64,000 nucleotides of DNA, taken from NCBI RefSeq assembly GCF_036013645.1, contig NZ_CP107869.1:10106001-10170000 (forward strand). Reading direction: 5' to 3'. The notes beneath the pieces are model-generated. The model saw only the letters and a list, made by a program, of their open reading frames with translations. It did no database searches and was not told the origin of the DNA. The translations under genes and the position numbers were made by a program. Below are positions 1-8,419 of the stretch, piece after piece (within the stretch, counting starts at the first letter, position 1; each line of letters opens with the position of its first letter). Source of the stretch: Streptomyces sp. NBC_00490. GTDB lineage: Bacteria > Actinomycetota > Actinomycetes > Streptomycetales > Streptomycetaceae.

Positions 1-1
1 C

Positions 2-322
2 CTGGGGTGGGTCACCGACCGCAACCTTGCCATTGCCGATGTGGTGAAGGAGGTGGCCTCGGAGCTGGGTCGCACACCCGCCCAGGTCGCACTGGCCTGG
101 ACCCTGAACGCCCCGGGCGTGACGGCACCCATCATCGGCGCCCGCACCATCGCGCAGCTGGAGGACAACCTGGGCGCCCTGCGGGTCGACCTCACTCCTT
201 TCCAGCTGGCCCGCCTCGACGAGGTCAGCGCCATCGACCTCGGCAATCCGCACGACCTGCTCGCCAGCGATCACATCCGCACGGTCACCACAGGCGACAT
301 GAAGATCGAAACCCTCGGCTGA
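2..322 (+). CDS. Aldo/keto reductase, C-terminal part (5' end outside window)
   Basis: The reading frame is open from the first bases of the window and ends at TGA 320-322, so only about the last 106 residues are visible. They read as the end of an NADP-dependent aldo/keto reductase: VALAWTLNAPGVTAPIIGAR is the conserved strand-helix before the cofactor phosphate-binding segment, followed by a helix with LEDNLGAL and the C-terminal LDEVSAID segment. Catalytic Asp/Tyr/Lys/His lie upstream and cannot be checked. Enzymes of this family reduce aldehydes and ketones in the cytoplasm; the substrate cannot be told. A strong hairpin starts nine bases after the stop. Confidence 0.85.
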   Translation: MGWVTDRNLAIADVVKEVASELGRTPAQVALAWTLNAPGVTAPIIGARTIAQLEDNLGALRVDLTPFQLARLDEVSAIDLGNPHDLLASDHIRTVTTGDMKIETLG

Positions 323-330
323 TTCGCTCC

Positions 331-370
331 TTGGCTTCCTCCCCCGCCTTTAGGCGGGAGAGGAAGCCAA
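331..370. repeat. Long hairpin resembling IS200/IS605 (TnpB) element ends; possible terminator
   Basis: An 18-bp stem (331-348 with 353-370, one G-T pair) closes on a TTTA loop. The right arm and the next bases resemble the right-end hairpin of the TnpB element at 19.63 kb, including the shared CTTTAGGCGGG core and the AGGAAG motif. It sits just after the reductase stop, so it may also end transcription. It is probably a solo element end or a related dispersed palindrome. Confidence 0.6.
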
Positions 371-572
371 CAGGAACTCCTCCCGCCGACAGAGCAGGAC
401 CGGCCTCCTGGCCGGGCAATGTTCCGCTGGGGCGCGAAGCTGCGCAGCGGAGCTGGAACCGCTGTTGCCGAAGGGTGCCAGAGCGGGGCGACCACCCGTC
501 GGGACATCCCCGTCGACAACCGGCACCGTGCACGCCGCCATGGCCGCGTCGATGCGGGGAAACCGTAGGGGC

Positions 573-1325
573 ATGACAGTGATGCCCCCGCGGCACCTCG
601 TGCCTCCGACCTTGTTGCTGCTGCTGGCGCTGCCGTTCGCGGGTTCCTGCGGCGGCGGTGGCACTGACGCGTCCCGCGCCGACAACGCACTGCGTGCGGC
701 GGAGTCCGGGGGAGAAGTGCTGATCAGTACCGACAACGGACTGCGGCTGCGCCCGACCGGCGGCGACCACATCAGCGTGGACGACCGGATCGACGAGCAC
801 TGGTCCCACCACGACGACCGCTGGACCCTGGACCTGGACTGCGCCGACCACGACGACCATGGCTGTCCACGGATGCCGTACGTCGAGATCCCCGACGGTG
901 CAAAGGTCACTGTCACCGCCCGCAATGCCGGCGTCGACGTGGTGGACGTCGCTGCCGCGCTGGACGTCACGACCGTCAACGGCGATGTGACGGTGACCCA
1001 CTCCGGTCAGGAGCACGCCCCGTTGCGGCTGTCCACCCGCAACGGATCGGTGCGCGCAACATCGCTCGAGGCCGGCCGGCTGCACGCGAGCACCGTCAAC
1101 GGCGATGTCGCGGTGCAGTGCGCTGCCGCACCCGCGAGTGTGAACGCGAGGACCGTCAACGGCTCGGTCGATGTCACCGTCCCCCACGATGCCCCGGCCT
1201 ACCGCGTCACCATGACCACCGACAACGGGCGCACCACGACCGATGTCCACGCTCCGGATGCCGACCGAAATCGCCCGATGACCCTGACCACGGTCAACGG
1301 TGACGTCACGGCCCGCCGGGACTGA
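573..1325 (+). CDS. Secreted lipoprotein with DUF4097-like beta-solenoid repeats
   Basis: The predicted protein has 250 residues. It begins with a short basic/hydrophobic leader and a lipobox-like AGSC with Cys26, so it is probably lipid-anchored outside the membrane. The body carries at least four spaced repeats of the type TVNGDV/TVNGSV (about residues 132, 172, 192 and 240), typical of DUF4097/adhesin-like right-handed beta structures. The ATG at 573 is preferred (GGGG about 3-6 bases upstream); ATGs at 552 and 582 are also in frame. DUF4097 proteins have no firm biochemical role; many are envelope-associated. It is followed by the parS-like site and htpG. Confidence 0.75.
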   Translation: MTVMPPRHLVPPTLLLLLALPFAGSCGGGGTDASRADNALRAAESGGEVLISTDNGLRLRPTGGDHISVDDRIDEHWSHHDDRWTLDLDCADHDDHGCPRMPYVEIPDGAKVTVTARNAGVDVVDVAAALDVTTVNGDVTVTHSGQEHAPLRLSTRNGSVRATSLEAGRLHASTVNGDVAVQCAAAPASVNARTVNGSVDVTVPHDAPAYRVTMTTDNGRTTTDVHAPDADRNRPMTLTTVNGDVTARRD

Positions 1326-1342
1326 GGTGTGACGAGCTGTCA

Positions 1343-1356
1343 GTTTCACGTGAAAC
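1343..1356. promoter_or_regulatory. parS: parS-like ParB binding site
   Basis: GTTTCACGTGAAAC is a perfect 14-bp palindrome and matches the published Streptomyces parS consensus exactly. It lies in the 105-bp gap between the lipoprotein gene and htpG. parS sites recruit ParB for chromosome segregation and usually cluster near oriC, with a few outliers further away. Binding itself is inferred from the match. Confidence 0.75.
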
Positions 1357-1430
1357 GCCCTGACGTTGTGTTTTAAAGTGACTGTCGCCCGTTTTCCGCG
1401 ACTCAGGGATCTGTGAGGGACACGCGAACC

Positions 1431-3332
1431 ATGTCCACCGAAACGTTTGAGTTTCAGGTAGAGGCCCGTCAGCTCCTAGAGCTGATGATCCATTCGGTCT
1501 ACTCGAACAAGGACGTCTTCTTGCGGGAGCTCGTCTCCAACGCCTCGGACGCGCTCGACAAACTGCGCCTGGCCGCCCTGCGCGACGACAGTCTCGACGT
1601 GGACCTGTCCGACCTGCACATCCAGATCGATGTAGATCCCAAGGCCCGTACGCTCACTGTGCGGGACAACGGCATCGGGATGTCGTACGACGAGGTCGGC
1701 ACGTTGATCGGCACCATTGCCAACTCCGGCACGGCCGCCCTCCTCAAGGAACTGGAGGACGCCCAGGACGAGGCCGGCGCGGAGGGGCTGATCGGCAGGT
1801 TCGGCATCGGGTTCTACGCCGGATTCATGGTGGCCGACGAGATGACTTTGGTGACCCGGCGCCTCGGCGAGAGCAGCGGCACGCGCTGGTCGTCCCGCGG
1901 GGAGGGCACCTACTCGCTGGAGAAGGTCGAGGAAGCGCCCCAGGGCACGTCCGTAATCCTCCATCTCAAGCCCGCCGACCCCGAGAACCAGCTGCACGAC
2001 TACACCTCCACCTGGAAGATCAAGGAGATCGTCAAGCGGTACTCGGACTTCATCACCTGGCCGATCCGCCTCGTCCCCCAGGCCGGTGATGGCGCGGAGA
2101 CGACCGAGCCGGAGACGCTGAACTCGCGTAAGGCCCTGTGGGCACGCTCTCGCGAGGAGGTCTCGGCTGATGAGTACCACGAGTTGTACAAGCACGTCAG
2201 CCACGACTGGCGTGACCCTCTGGAGACGATCCGGCTCCAGGCCGAGGGCACCTTCGAGTACCAGTCGCTGTTGTTCCTCCCGGCCCACGCCCCGCACGAC
2301 CTGTTCACCCGGGACTTCCGGCGCGGTCTCCAGCTCTACGTCCGACGCGTGCTGATCATGGACGACTGCGAGGCGCTGCTGCCGCCGTACCTGCGCTTCG
2401 TCAAGGGCGTCGTCGACGCGCAGGACCTGTCGCTCAACGTCTCCCGGGAGATCCTCCAGCAGGACCGCCATATCAGGATGATCCAGCGACGGCTGACCAA
2501 GAAGGTCCTGTCGTCGGTCAAGGAGATGAAGGCCCGCGACCCCGAGAAGTACGCCACGTTCTGGCGTGAGTTCGGCGCCGTACTGAAGGAAGGACTGCTC
2601 GGCGCCCCGGACAACCGCGACGCCATCCTCGCGGTCGCGTCCTTCGTCAGCACCCATGAGGCAGATGAGCCGACGACGCTCCAGCAGTATGTGGAGCGGA
2701 TGAAGGACGGCCAGGAGCACATCTACTACCTGACCGGCGAGTCCCGGCAGAGCATCGAGAACTCCCCGCACATGGAGGTGTTCAAGGCCCGAGGCGTCGA
2801 GGTCCTGCTGCTGACCGACCCCGTCGACGAGGTGTGGGTCGATGCCGTGGGCGAGTTCGAGGGCAAGCAACTGCGATCCGTCGCCAAGGGCGAGATCGAC
2901 CTCGACGTCCAGGGCGGCGATCAGGAAGACAGTGCAGGGGATGAGCAGGACGAGAGCTACGCCGGCCTGCTGGAGTGGATGAAGGAGCAACTGGGGGAGG
3001 AGGTCAAGGACGTCCGGCTGTCGACCCGCCTGACCGTGTCACCGGCGTGTGTCGTCTCCGACGCCCATGACCTCACTCCGGCGCTGGAGAACATGTACCG
3101 GGCGATGGGCCAGGAGGTGCCGGTCACCAAGCGGATTCTCGAACTCAACCCCGCTCACGCGCTCGTCCGTGGCCTGCGCCAGGCCCACGCGGAGCAGGAG
3201 GACCGGGCAGAGCTCGCCGAGACCGCCCAACTCCTGCACGGGCTTGCCGTCCTCGCTGAAGGCGGACAGCCCAACGAGCCCGCCCGGTTCGTGAAGCTGG
3301 TGGCGGAACGGCTGGAGCGCACGCTCCGCTGA
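1431..3332 (+). CDS. htpG: Chaperone protein HtpG (bacterial Hsp90)
   Basis: The protein has 633 residues, the usual length for bacterial Hsp90. It is a homodimeric cytoplasmic ATP-dependent chaperone. The N-terminal GHKL ATPase domain is clear: [13 protein letters not shown] (catalytic Glu and Mg-binding Asn), DNGIGM, and [13 protein letters not shown]. The middle domain follows, with the conserved segment around SREILQ, then the C-terminal dimerisation region. There is no MEEVD tail, as expected in bacteria. ATG 1431 is chosen because a GAGGGA ribosome site lies 11 bases upstream and the start MSTETFEFQ is canonical; a GTG at 1413 is in frame. A 12-bp stem at 3396 probably ends the transcript. 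Confidence 0.97.
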
Positions 3333-3395
3333 GCCGGGAGGGCGTCGACGCTGCACGGCGGTCGCATTCCCGGCCGCCGGGGGCGGGGCCACCGT

Positions 3396-3423
3396 TGTGG
3401 AGGAGCCATGGGGCTCCTCCACA
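3396..3423. terminator. Perfect 12-bp hairpin downstream of htpG
   Basis: TGTGGAGGAGCC (3396-3407) pairs perfectly with GGCTCCTCCACA (3412-3423) around an ATGG loop, 64 bases after the htpG stop. There is no T-run, as is usual for actinobacterial terminators. It is the likely end of the htpG transcript. Confidence 0.7.
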
Positions 3424-3715
3424 TGCCCGGTGTTGCCGCGCCGGGTGTCATTCGGGGCGGCGGCCTGCGAGCTCCGCGTCGGGGATGCCGGCCGGGGCGG
3501 GTGTGTTGAGGCCGAACGTGGAAGTGAAGAACACAGTGTCCCTGGACCTCATCCATCGTCTGCGGGGGCGATCGTCCGGCTGAAGCCCGCAAAGCGTCTC
3601 TGATCAGCTAAGCGAACCTGTGTGAACCGCCCTTTCCTGCATCGACGTCCCCGACGAGGTGCTCGTGGGTCGGTCACGAGGGCCGTTGTCAGAGGCGGTT
3701 GGCAAGATTGCGGCC
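3424..3715. other. Intergenic stretch without a recognisable gene
   Basis: No reading frame here has a convincing start, ribosome site or coding pattern. It presumably holds the promoter of the gene at 3716. Confidence 0.4.
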
Positions 3716-4741
3716 ATGAATGTCACTCCTGTCACTCCGCCACGGCCGATCGATGTTGCCGCGGTCTTTCCCCAACTGGCTGCGCTGGCCCGCACGGCGA
3801 CCCGCCTGCACCCCCGCCCCGGGGCGCCGACGTGGCACGACAGCTCGATCGGCGGGCCGCTGCTGTGGCCCGCTGAGGAGCCGTGGCCGTTCTGCGAGGA
3901 ACCGCATGAGGTGGATGGCATCAACCCAGCCCAGTCCCCGGCGGATCTGCGGCTGGAACGACGGATCTTCGCCGCCTCGCACGGCCGGGAGATGACTGCG
4001 GAGGAACGGGAGACGCTCGAGCGGATCCGCCCCCCTCAGACGTATCCGGTGAGGCTGGCGGTCCAGGCGTACGACGGCCCCATAGCGATGCTGACCGTCG
4101 CGCAGCTGTACGCAAGGGATGTGCCCGATCTGAGCCCGCCGCAGGGCAAGGACCTGCTGCAGGTTCTGTGGTGCCCCTTCGATCATCCGATCATGCCCAG
4201 GACCCTGCTCTTCTGGCGTTCGGCAGCCGCCGTCACCGACATCCTCGACACGCCCCCCGAGCCGCCCGCAGTGCAGTTCGACGGCTACCTGCCGGAACCG
4301 TGCGTGCTCGAACCGGAGCAGATCACCGAGTACCCCGACCATCTGGAGCTGAGCGAAGAACTGCGCGAGCAGCTCAAGCAGTGGAATGTGCCGCAGGCAG
4401 CAGAGCGAGACCTGGACCCGGACACGTACTACGACTGGGTGCTGTCCAACGCACCCGGCTGGAAGGTCGGCGGCTGGCCCGCCTGGAACTCCACCGACCC
4501 CAGCCCGCAGCCCTGCTCCGAATGCGGCACACGCATGGAGGTCCTGATGACCATCGCCACGTTCGAGAAAGGCGATGACGGCAGCAACAGCTGGTCTCCG
4601 CACCCCCACCCAGGTGCTGGACCCTACCCCGGCCACCGCGGCTACAACGCGACCGGCGTCCAGATAGGCAGCGGCTACCGGCAGCACCTGTTCGTCTGCC
4701 CGGCACAGCCCGAGCATCCGCACATCGAGTTGATGACGTAG
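3716..4741 (+). CDS. Hypothetical protein, DUF1963/YwqG-like
   Basis: The protein is a soluble 341-residue product with no signal peptide or membrane span. The N-terminal block around residues 30-60 (GAPTWHDSSIGGPLLWP, EEPWPFC) and the C-terminal half with PCSECGTRMEVLMTIATFE and FVCPAQPEHPH resemble the YwqG/DUF1963 type, in which paired cysteines and tryptophan-rich loops recur. Function in that family is unknown. ATG 3716 begins the conserved part; a start at 3659 adds a poorly coding stretch. Family assignment is by recognition only. Confidence 0.7.
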   Translation: MNVTPVTPPRPIDVAAVFPQLAALARTATRLHPRPGAPTWHDSSIGGPLLWPAEEPWPFCEEPHEVDGINPAQSPADLRLERRIFAASHGREMTAEERETLERIRPPQTYPVRLAVQAYDGPIAMLTVAQLYARDVPDLSPPQGKDLLQVLWCPFDHPIMPRTLLFWRSAAAVTDILDTPPEPPAVQFDGYLPEPCVLEPEQITEYPDHLELSEELREQLKQWNVPQAAERDLDPDTYYDWVLSNAPGWKVGGWPAWNSTDPSPQPCSECGTRMEVLMTIATFEKGDDGSNSWSPHPHPGAGPYPGHRGYNATGVQIGSGYRQHLFVCPAQPEHPHIELMT

Positions 4742-4939
4742 CCCGTCCGCAGTGTGCAGCCGCGGCGTCACGGTGCGGACGGGCCGTGACGCCGGGTGGC
4801 CGCGAGGCAGCGGCTGATCCGAGGCGCGACCGCCGCGCCCAGCTACGGACCCGCCTTCACCGACGCGTCCGTCGAGCGCATCGCCGGTCTGTCCAGCAGA
4901 ATCGGACGCTACCGCCGAGCCGTCACGAATGGTGAAGGC

Positions 4940-5104
4940 ATGTCCGAAGCCGACCGGAACGCCGACCACTTCCTTGTCCGACTGAGCGGCCACACCGCCG
5001 TACAGAACACCATCGCCCTCGCGATCGCGTGCATCTCCCTGGTAGGAGCCGTAGGCATCACGTCCGGCTTCACGGCCCCGCCATACCGGCCCCCCACACC
5101 GTAA
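4940..5104 (+). CDS. Possible small membrane protein
   Basis: A 54-residue frame starts at ATG 4940 behind GGTGAAGG. It is polar at the start (MSEADRNADHFLVRLSG) and has one hydrophobic span of about 20 residues (TIALAIACISLVGAVGITSG) with a proline-rich tail. The frame is open further upstream to a GTG at 4796, so the start is uncertain. No family recognised; the span suggests a single-pass membrane peptide. Confidence 0.35.
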   Translation: MSEADRNADHFLVRLSGHTAVQNTIALAIACISLVGAVGITSGFTAPPYRPPTP

Positions 5105-5442
5105 ATCCGCCATATGGGCCGGTAGCCGGATCGGTGGATACGCATACGCCCAGGTTGTGGCCGCATGCCTGTACATCAGGATTAGATATGTACAAATCGG
5201 TTAGGGCGTCGCTGTGTTCGCTCGGTCGTCACACCGTCGCCGACCACCGCCCTGGGCGCGCACAGGTGGCTCTGGTGCCATGTCCTGGAAGATCTCCCAG
5301 AGTCCGTCTGGTACCAGCTGCTCAACTATGCCCATGCCAGAGCAACGAGCCTTGGCCCTCAAAGGCACAGTTTTACCCGGGTGCCTGCCACCCGCCCGAT
5401 CTTCTATCCTGTGCCGGGGGCTGCTGAGCAGGGGGACTGGCG
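5105..5442. other. Intergenic stretch without a recognisable gene
   Basis: No supported coding frame. AT-richer patches near 5185-5200 could hold a promoter for the gene at 5443, but no clear -35/-10 pair is seen. Confidence 0.35.
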
Positions 5443-5889
5443 ATGAGTATGTACTTCGACATCGGTGACGAGACGCTGTGGAACCCGTCGAACGGTGCCG
5501 GCCGCCTCTTCCTACGGCAGATCGAGGTCTTTGAGGCGGAGCTCAAGCTGCCCTCGGGAATCGGCCAGGGGAAACATTGGGGCGACCCGGACACACTCGA
5601 GGTCGATCCGGCCGTATACGCGGAGTACGCACGCGCCCTGGTCGCCTGGCACTGCCGGACGAGGCACTCCGTGATCCTCGCGCTCTCCGAGGGGTTCGTG
5701 GCGACGGCGGTCGCCCTCGCGCGGCGCGCGGGAATCGATGTGGAGATGCCCGAACCGGTGCCCGGCCATGTGTGTGATGGTGCCCAGCATGACGTGCAGG
5801 TTCCCGGCGGTCCCCGGACCGCGTCAGCCGTCGTCGTCACCGCCCTGGACACGCGGGCGCGGGAGATGGACTGCCGGATGGCCCGCTGA
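5443..5889 (+). CDS. Hypothetical protein, DUF6086-like
   Basis: A 148-residue soluble protein starting at ATG 5443 behind a GGGGG ribosome site (a second ATG is at 5449). The opening MSMYFDIGDETLWNPSNGA and LRQIEVFEAEL followed by ALSEGFVATAVALARRAGI resemble Streptomyces proteins that I associate with DUF6086; no activity is known for them. No membrane span or metal motif is evident. It stands alone, with transposase and reductase relics immediately downstream. Confidence 0.65.
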   Translation: MSMYFDIGDETLWNPSNGAGRLFLRQIEVFEAELKLPSGIGQGKHWGDPDTLEVDPAVYAEYARALVAWHCRTRHSVILALSEGFVATAVALARRAGIDVEMPEPVPGHVCDGAQHDVQVPGGPRTASAVVVTALDTRAREMDCRMAR

Positions 5890-5984
5890 GCAGGTGAGCT
5901 CAAGACCGCTCCTTGCCGACCCAACCCCCCGAGTCAGCTTGCCGTTCGCGCTCTCTTGCCCCCAACTGAGACGTCCTCTAGGGG

Positions 5985-6122
5985 CTTGGTGATCATTCAT
6001 CGACACTGAACTGGAGCTCCAGTGGCACGGAAGGTGCCGTGAACCGAATCGAGAAGATCAAAAGGCAGCTCTACGGACGTGCCGGATTCGAACTACTCCG
6101 CAGGACGATCCTGCTGCAGTGA
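5985..6122 (+). pseudogene. C-terminal relic of an ISL3-family transposase
   Basis: The frame ending at TGA 6120-6122 reads GTEGAVNRIEKIKRQLYGRA followed by GFELLRRTILLQ. This is the characteristic ISL3 transposase tail (usually EG-VNRIK-KRQ-YGRA-F-LLR). Only about 45 codons remain, with no upstream catalytic domain and no recognisable inverted repeat, so it is a truncated remnant of an insertion. Confidence 0.75.
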
Positions 6123-6146
6123 CGCTCCGCGACCGTTCCCTAAGAT

Positions 6147-6386
6147 CTGTGCCAGAGCGCCCACCCGGGCGTCAGCGCCGCGCTCCTGGGCCCGCGCACC
6201 ATGGACCACCTCCACGACCTTCTGGCCGGGGCCGACGTCGAGCTGTCCGACGAACTCCTCGACCGGATCGACGACATCGTCCCGCCGGGCACCGACGTCA
6301 CCGCGCTCGACCAGGAATACCGGCCCCCGGCCCTGCTCGAGACCGCTCTGTGGAGTCGTCCCGCCGGGCTCCGGTCGGCAGCCTGA
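6147..6386 (+). pseudogene. C-terminal relic of an aldo/keto reductase
   Basis: The frame reads AHPGVSAALLGPRTMDHLHD and then LLAGADVELSDELLDRIDDI with IVPPGTDV, the typical C-terminus of an aldo/keto reductase (the GPRT cofactor-phosphate segment, then the last helices). About 80 codons survive. The rest of the enzyme is missing and an ISL3 transposase tail abuts it, so insertion and deletion probably destroyed the gene. It differs from the reductase at the left edge of the window. Confidence 0.75.
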
Positions 6387-6733
6387 CCCCCCAGGGGCCC
6401 GGCAGCAGGGGGCCCGGAGACGTGGCCCGGTCCCCGGCACACCGCGGGCAGGCGCACGCGCCCGAGGACCGCGATGGCAGCGTAAGCGCGGCACAGGAGC
6501 TGGCCCGGCACTGCGGGCGGAGAACGCCCGCTGCTCAAGGGCCGAGCGGGAGTGGCAGCTGGAGCGCGAGATCCAGCGCCAGGCAGTCGGCTCTTTCGCC
6601 CGAGAGGTGAAGTGGGTCCCTGCCGCTGGGACTTCGTCTCCCACAGCCGCCCTGACTTCGGCGTGCAGCGGATCTGCCGGATGCCTACCGCTGGGTGTGA
6701 CGGACCGTCCTCGGTCGAGGCTAGGGTGGGCGC
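6387..6733. other. Intergenic stretch, no gene seen
   Basis: Only poorly coding frames. The last bases (GAGGCTAGGGTGGGCGC) provide the ribosome site for the gene at 6734. Confidence 0.4.
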
Positions 6734-7033
6734 ATGTCTGTGAACATCCACCTCTACCTGGACATCACGAAGCTTGCCTCCGCCGAGGAAGCCGACGCAG
6801 TGGGGGTGACAGTGGAAGAGGCCTTCAAGGAGCACGGAATCCATTCATGGATGTACGTGGGCGTCTTTCATAACCCGCCCAAGGTCATGACGAGCAGCGA
6901 AAACGGACCGATCATCATCAGCGGGTTCGCAAAGTGGTCCGAGCAGTTCGAGACCGACGTGACCCAGTCGATCCGTGCCACTGCGCCCGAGGCTCACATC
7001 GACTTGGAGTGGGGCTACCCGGACGAGGGGTGA
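6734..7033 (+). CDS. Hypothetical protein, 99 residues
   Basis: A compact acidic protein (MSVNIHLYLDITKLASAEEA at the start; LEWGYPDEG at the end) with ATG 6734 behind AGGGTGGG. It alternates predicted strands and helices and has no cysteines, signal peptide or membrane span. I do not recognise the family. An IS3 element begins nine bases after its stop; the insertion lies just outside the coding region and leaves it intact. Confidence 0.65.
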   Translation: MSVNIHLYLDITKLASAEEADAVGVTVEEAFKEHGIHSWMYVGVFHNPPKVMTSSENGPIIISGFAKWSEQFETDVTQSIRATAPEAHIDLEWGYPDEG

Positions 7034-7039
7034 TACAGC

Positions 7040-7042
7040 GTG
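7040..7042. repeat. Target-site duplication GTG flanking the IS3 element
   Basis: GTG lies directly before the left inverted repeat and again at 8324-8326 after the right one. Three bases is the usual IS3 duplication, so the element arrived by simple insertion and has not been rearranged since. Confidence 0.75.
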
Positions 7043-7105
7043 TGGGCTTGATCCGCTTTGACGGACATCCGAGATCAGGGGTTCTGCCCCGGGAGGATGT
7101 CCATC

Positions 7106-7414
7106 ATGGAGAGCATGGGGAAGAAGAAGCCACGCCCTCGCCGCTCGTTCACGCCGGAGTTCAAGGCCGAGATCGTCGAGCTGTGCCGGCGCGGTGACCG
7201 CTCGGTCGGTCAGATCGCCAGGGACTTCGACCTGACCGAGACGGCGGTGCGGCTGTGGGTCAGCCAGGCCGAGGTCGACGCGGGCGAGCGCGACGGTCTG
7301 ACCAGCAGCGAACGCGAGGAACTGGCCGCGCTGCGGCGGGAGAACCGCCGACTGCGCGAGGACGTCGAGGTCCTCAAGCGTGCGACGGCTTTCTTCGCGA
7401 AGGAGACCCGGTGA
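7106..7414 (+). CDS. IS3-family transposase OrfA (HTH subunit)
   Basis: A 102-residue DNA-binding subunit. It has an N-terminal helix-turn-helix (RRSFTPEFKAEIVELCRR, SVGQIARDFDLTETAVRLWV) and a C-terminal leucine-zipper-like coil (ELAALRRENRRLREDVEVLK) ending AFFAKETR, standard for IS3 OrfA. ATG 7106 has GGGAGG about nine bases upstream; ATGs at 7097 and 7115 are also in frame. The stop overlaps the OrfB start in a GTGA, and OrfB lies in the -1 frame, the arrangement that in many IS3 elements also gives an OrfAB fusion by frameshifting. I see no classic A-rich slippery heptamer. Confidence 0.9.
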   Translation: MESMGKKKPRPRRSFTPEFKAEIVELCRRGDRSVGQIARDFDLTETAVRLWVSQAEVDAGERDGLTSSEREELAALRRENRRLREDVEVLKRATAFFAKETR

Positions 7415-8283
7415 CGGTGCACCCGTTCATCGAGGCGGAAAAGCATGGTGGTCACAGCGTCAAGCGTGCGTGTGAACTGCTGCAGGTCTCCCGAACCGCC
7501 TTCTACGCCCGCCGCACCGCCAAGCCGGGACCGCGGGCGGTCCGGGACGCCGAGCTGACCGAGAAGATCACGGAAGTCCATGAGCGGTCCCGTGGAACCT
7601 ACGGTGTCCCGCGGGTCCATGCCGCCCTGCAACGACAGGGCGAGGACTGCGGACGGCGCCGCGTCGCGAGACTGATGCGCGATGCCGGGCTTGTGGGCCG
7701 CCACCGCAGACGACGACGGCTGACGACGATCCCCGACCCGCGGGCCGCCTCCAGGCCCGACCTCATCGTCCGCAACTTCGCTCCCGACCCGGACGGCCTC
7801 GACACCCGCTGGTGCGGTGACATCACCTACGTCGCCACTGACGAGGGCTGGCTGTATCTGGCCACCGTCATCGACATCGCCTCCCGTCGCGTGGTCGGCT
7901 GGTCCACCGCCGACCACCTGCGGACCGAGCTGGTCGCCGACGCCCTCACGGCGGCCTGCCGCGAGCGTCGCCCCGCCCGGCCGGTGATCTTTCACTCGGA
8001 TCGCGGCTGTCAGTACACCAGTCAGCAATTCGCCACGCTGGCACGAGAGTTCGGCATCCGCCTGTCCGTCGGCCGCACGGGTCAGTGCTGGGACAACGCG
8101 CTCGCCGAGTCGTTCTTCGCCACCATCAAACGGGAGTTGCTCGACACGAGCCCCTGGCCCAGCCGGGCTGCCGCCCGCACCGCCATCTTCGACTTCATCG
8201 AAGGCTGGTACAACTTGCACCGACTGCACAGCAGCCTCGGTTACCGCAGTCCCGCCGAATACGAGACCGCGCTCGCAGCCTGA
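7411..8283 (+). CDS. IS3-family transposase OrfB (DDE integrase subunit)
   Basis: The 290-residue catalytic subunit carries the HTH_21-type N-terminal region (SVKRACELLQVSRTAFYARR) and an rve integrase core. The DDE residues are visible: Asp in WCGDITYVATDEGWLYLATV, Asp in IFHSDRGCQYTS, and Glu in CWDNALAESFFATIKREL, ending with the typical YNLHRLHSSLGYRSPAEYE. GTG 7411 overlaps the OrfA stop, suggesting translational coupling. No frameshift or stop interrupts it, so the transposase should be active. Confidence 0.93.
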   Translation: MTVHPFIEAEKHGGHSVKRACELLQVSRTAFYARRTAKPGPRAVRDAELTEKITEVHERSRGTYGVPRVHAALQRQGEDCGRRRVARLMRDAGLVGRHRRRRRLTTIPDPRAASRPDLIVRNFAPDPDGLDTRWCGDITYVATDEGWLYLATVIDIASRRVVGWSTADHLRTELVADALTAACRERRPARPVIFHSDRGCQYTSQQFATLAREFGIRLSVGRTGQCWDNALAESFFATIKRELLDTSPWPSRAAARTAIFDFIEGWYNLHRLHSSLGYRSPAEYETALAA

Positions 8284-8419
8284 CCACCACACCGATGGTG
8301 TCCGTCAAAGCGGAACAAGCTCAGTGACTGTCTGCTGGTGCACGGGCGCTGTGACGTCATTTCAGTTGGTGTGATCTTGCGGCCGTCTGGGGCGAAGGCT
8401 GCCGCGCCTCTCCAATGGG

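Larger units (their letters stand above)
7043..8323 (+). mobile_element. Intact IS3-family insertion sequence
   Basis: The element is 1,281 bp. Terminal inverted repeats of 25 bp (7043-7067 and 8299-8323) match at 23 positions and share the core TCCGCTTTGACGGACA. Flanking GTG triplets at 7040-7042 and 8324-8326 are a 3-bp target duplication, as expected for IS3. It encodes overlapping orfA and orfB with an intact DDE set, so it may still be mobile. Confidence 0.92.

Noticed and set aside
285..1349. Long minus-strand frame opposite the DUF4097 lipoprotein gene
   Set aside because: Its composition is Val/Gly/Arg-rich and mirrors the third-position GC of the plus-strand gene. No ribosome site or domain, so it is a shadow frame.
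1476..2990. 504-codon minus-strand frame antisense to htpG
   Set aside because: Complement of a strongly conserved Hsp90 coding sequence; Leu/Val/Asp-rich low-information protein, no independent signals.
3689..5176. 495-codon minus-strand frame over the DUF1963-like gene
   Set aside because: Same-strand gene has the real motifs; the antisense product has no family and the usual Arg/Gly shadow composition.
7360..7420. Programmed -1 frameshift site between IS3 orfA and orfB
   Set aside because: The frames are in the right relation but no A-rich slippery heptamer is present; the GTGA overlap explains coupling without it.
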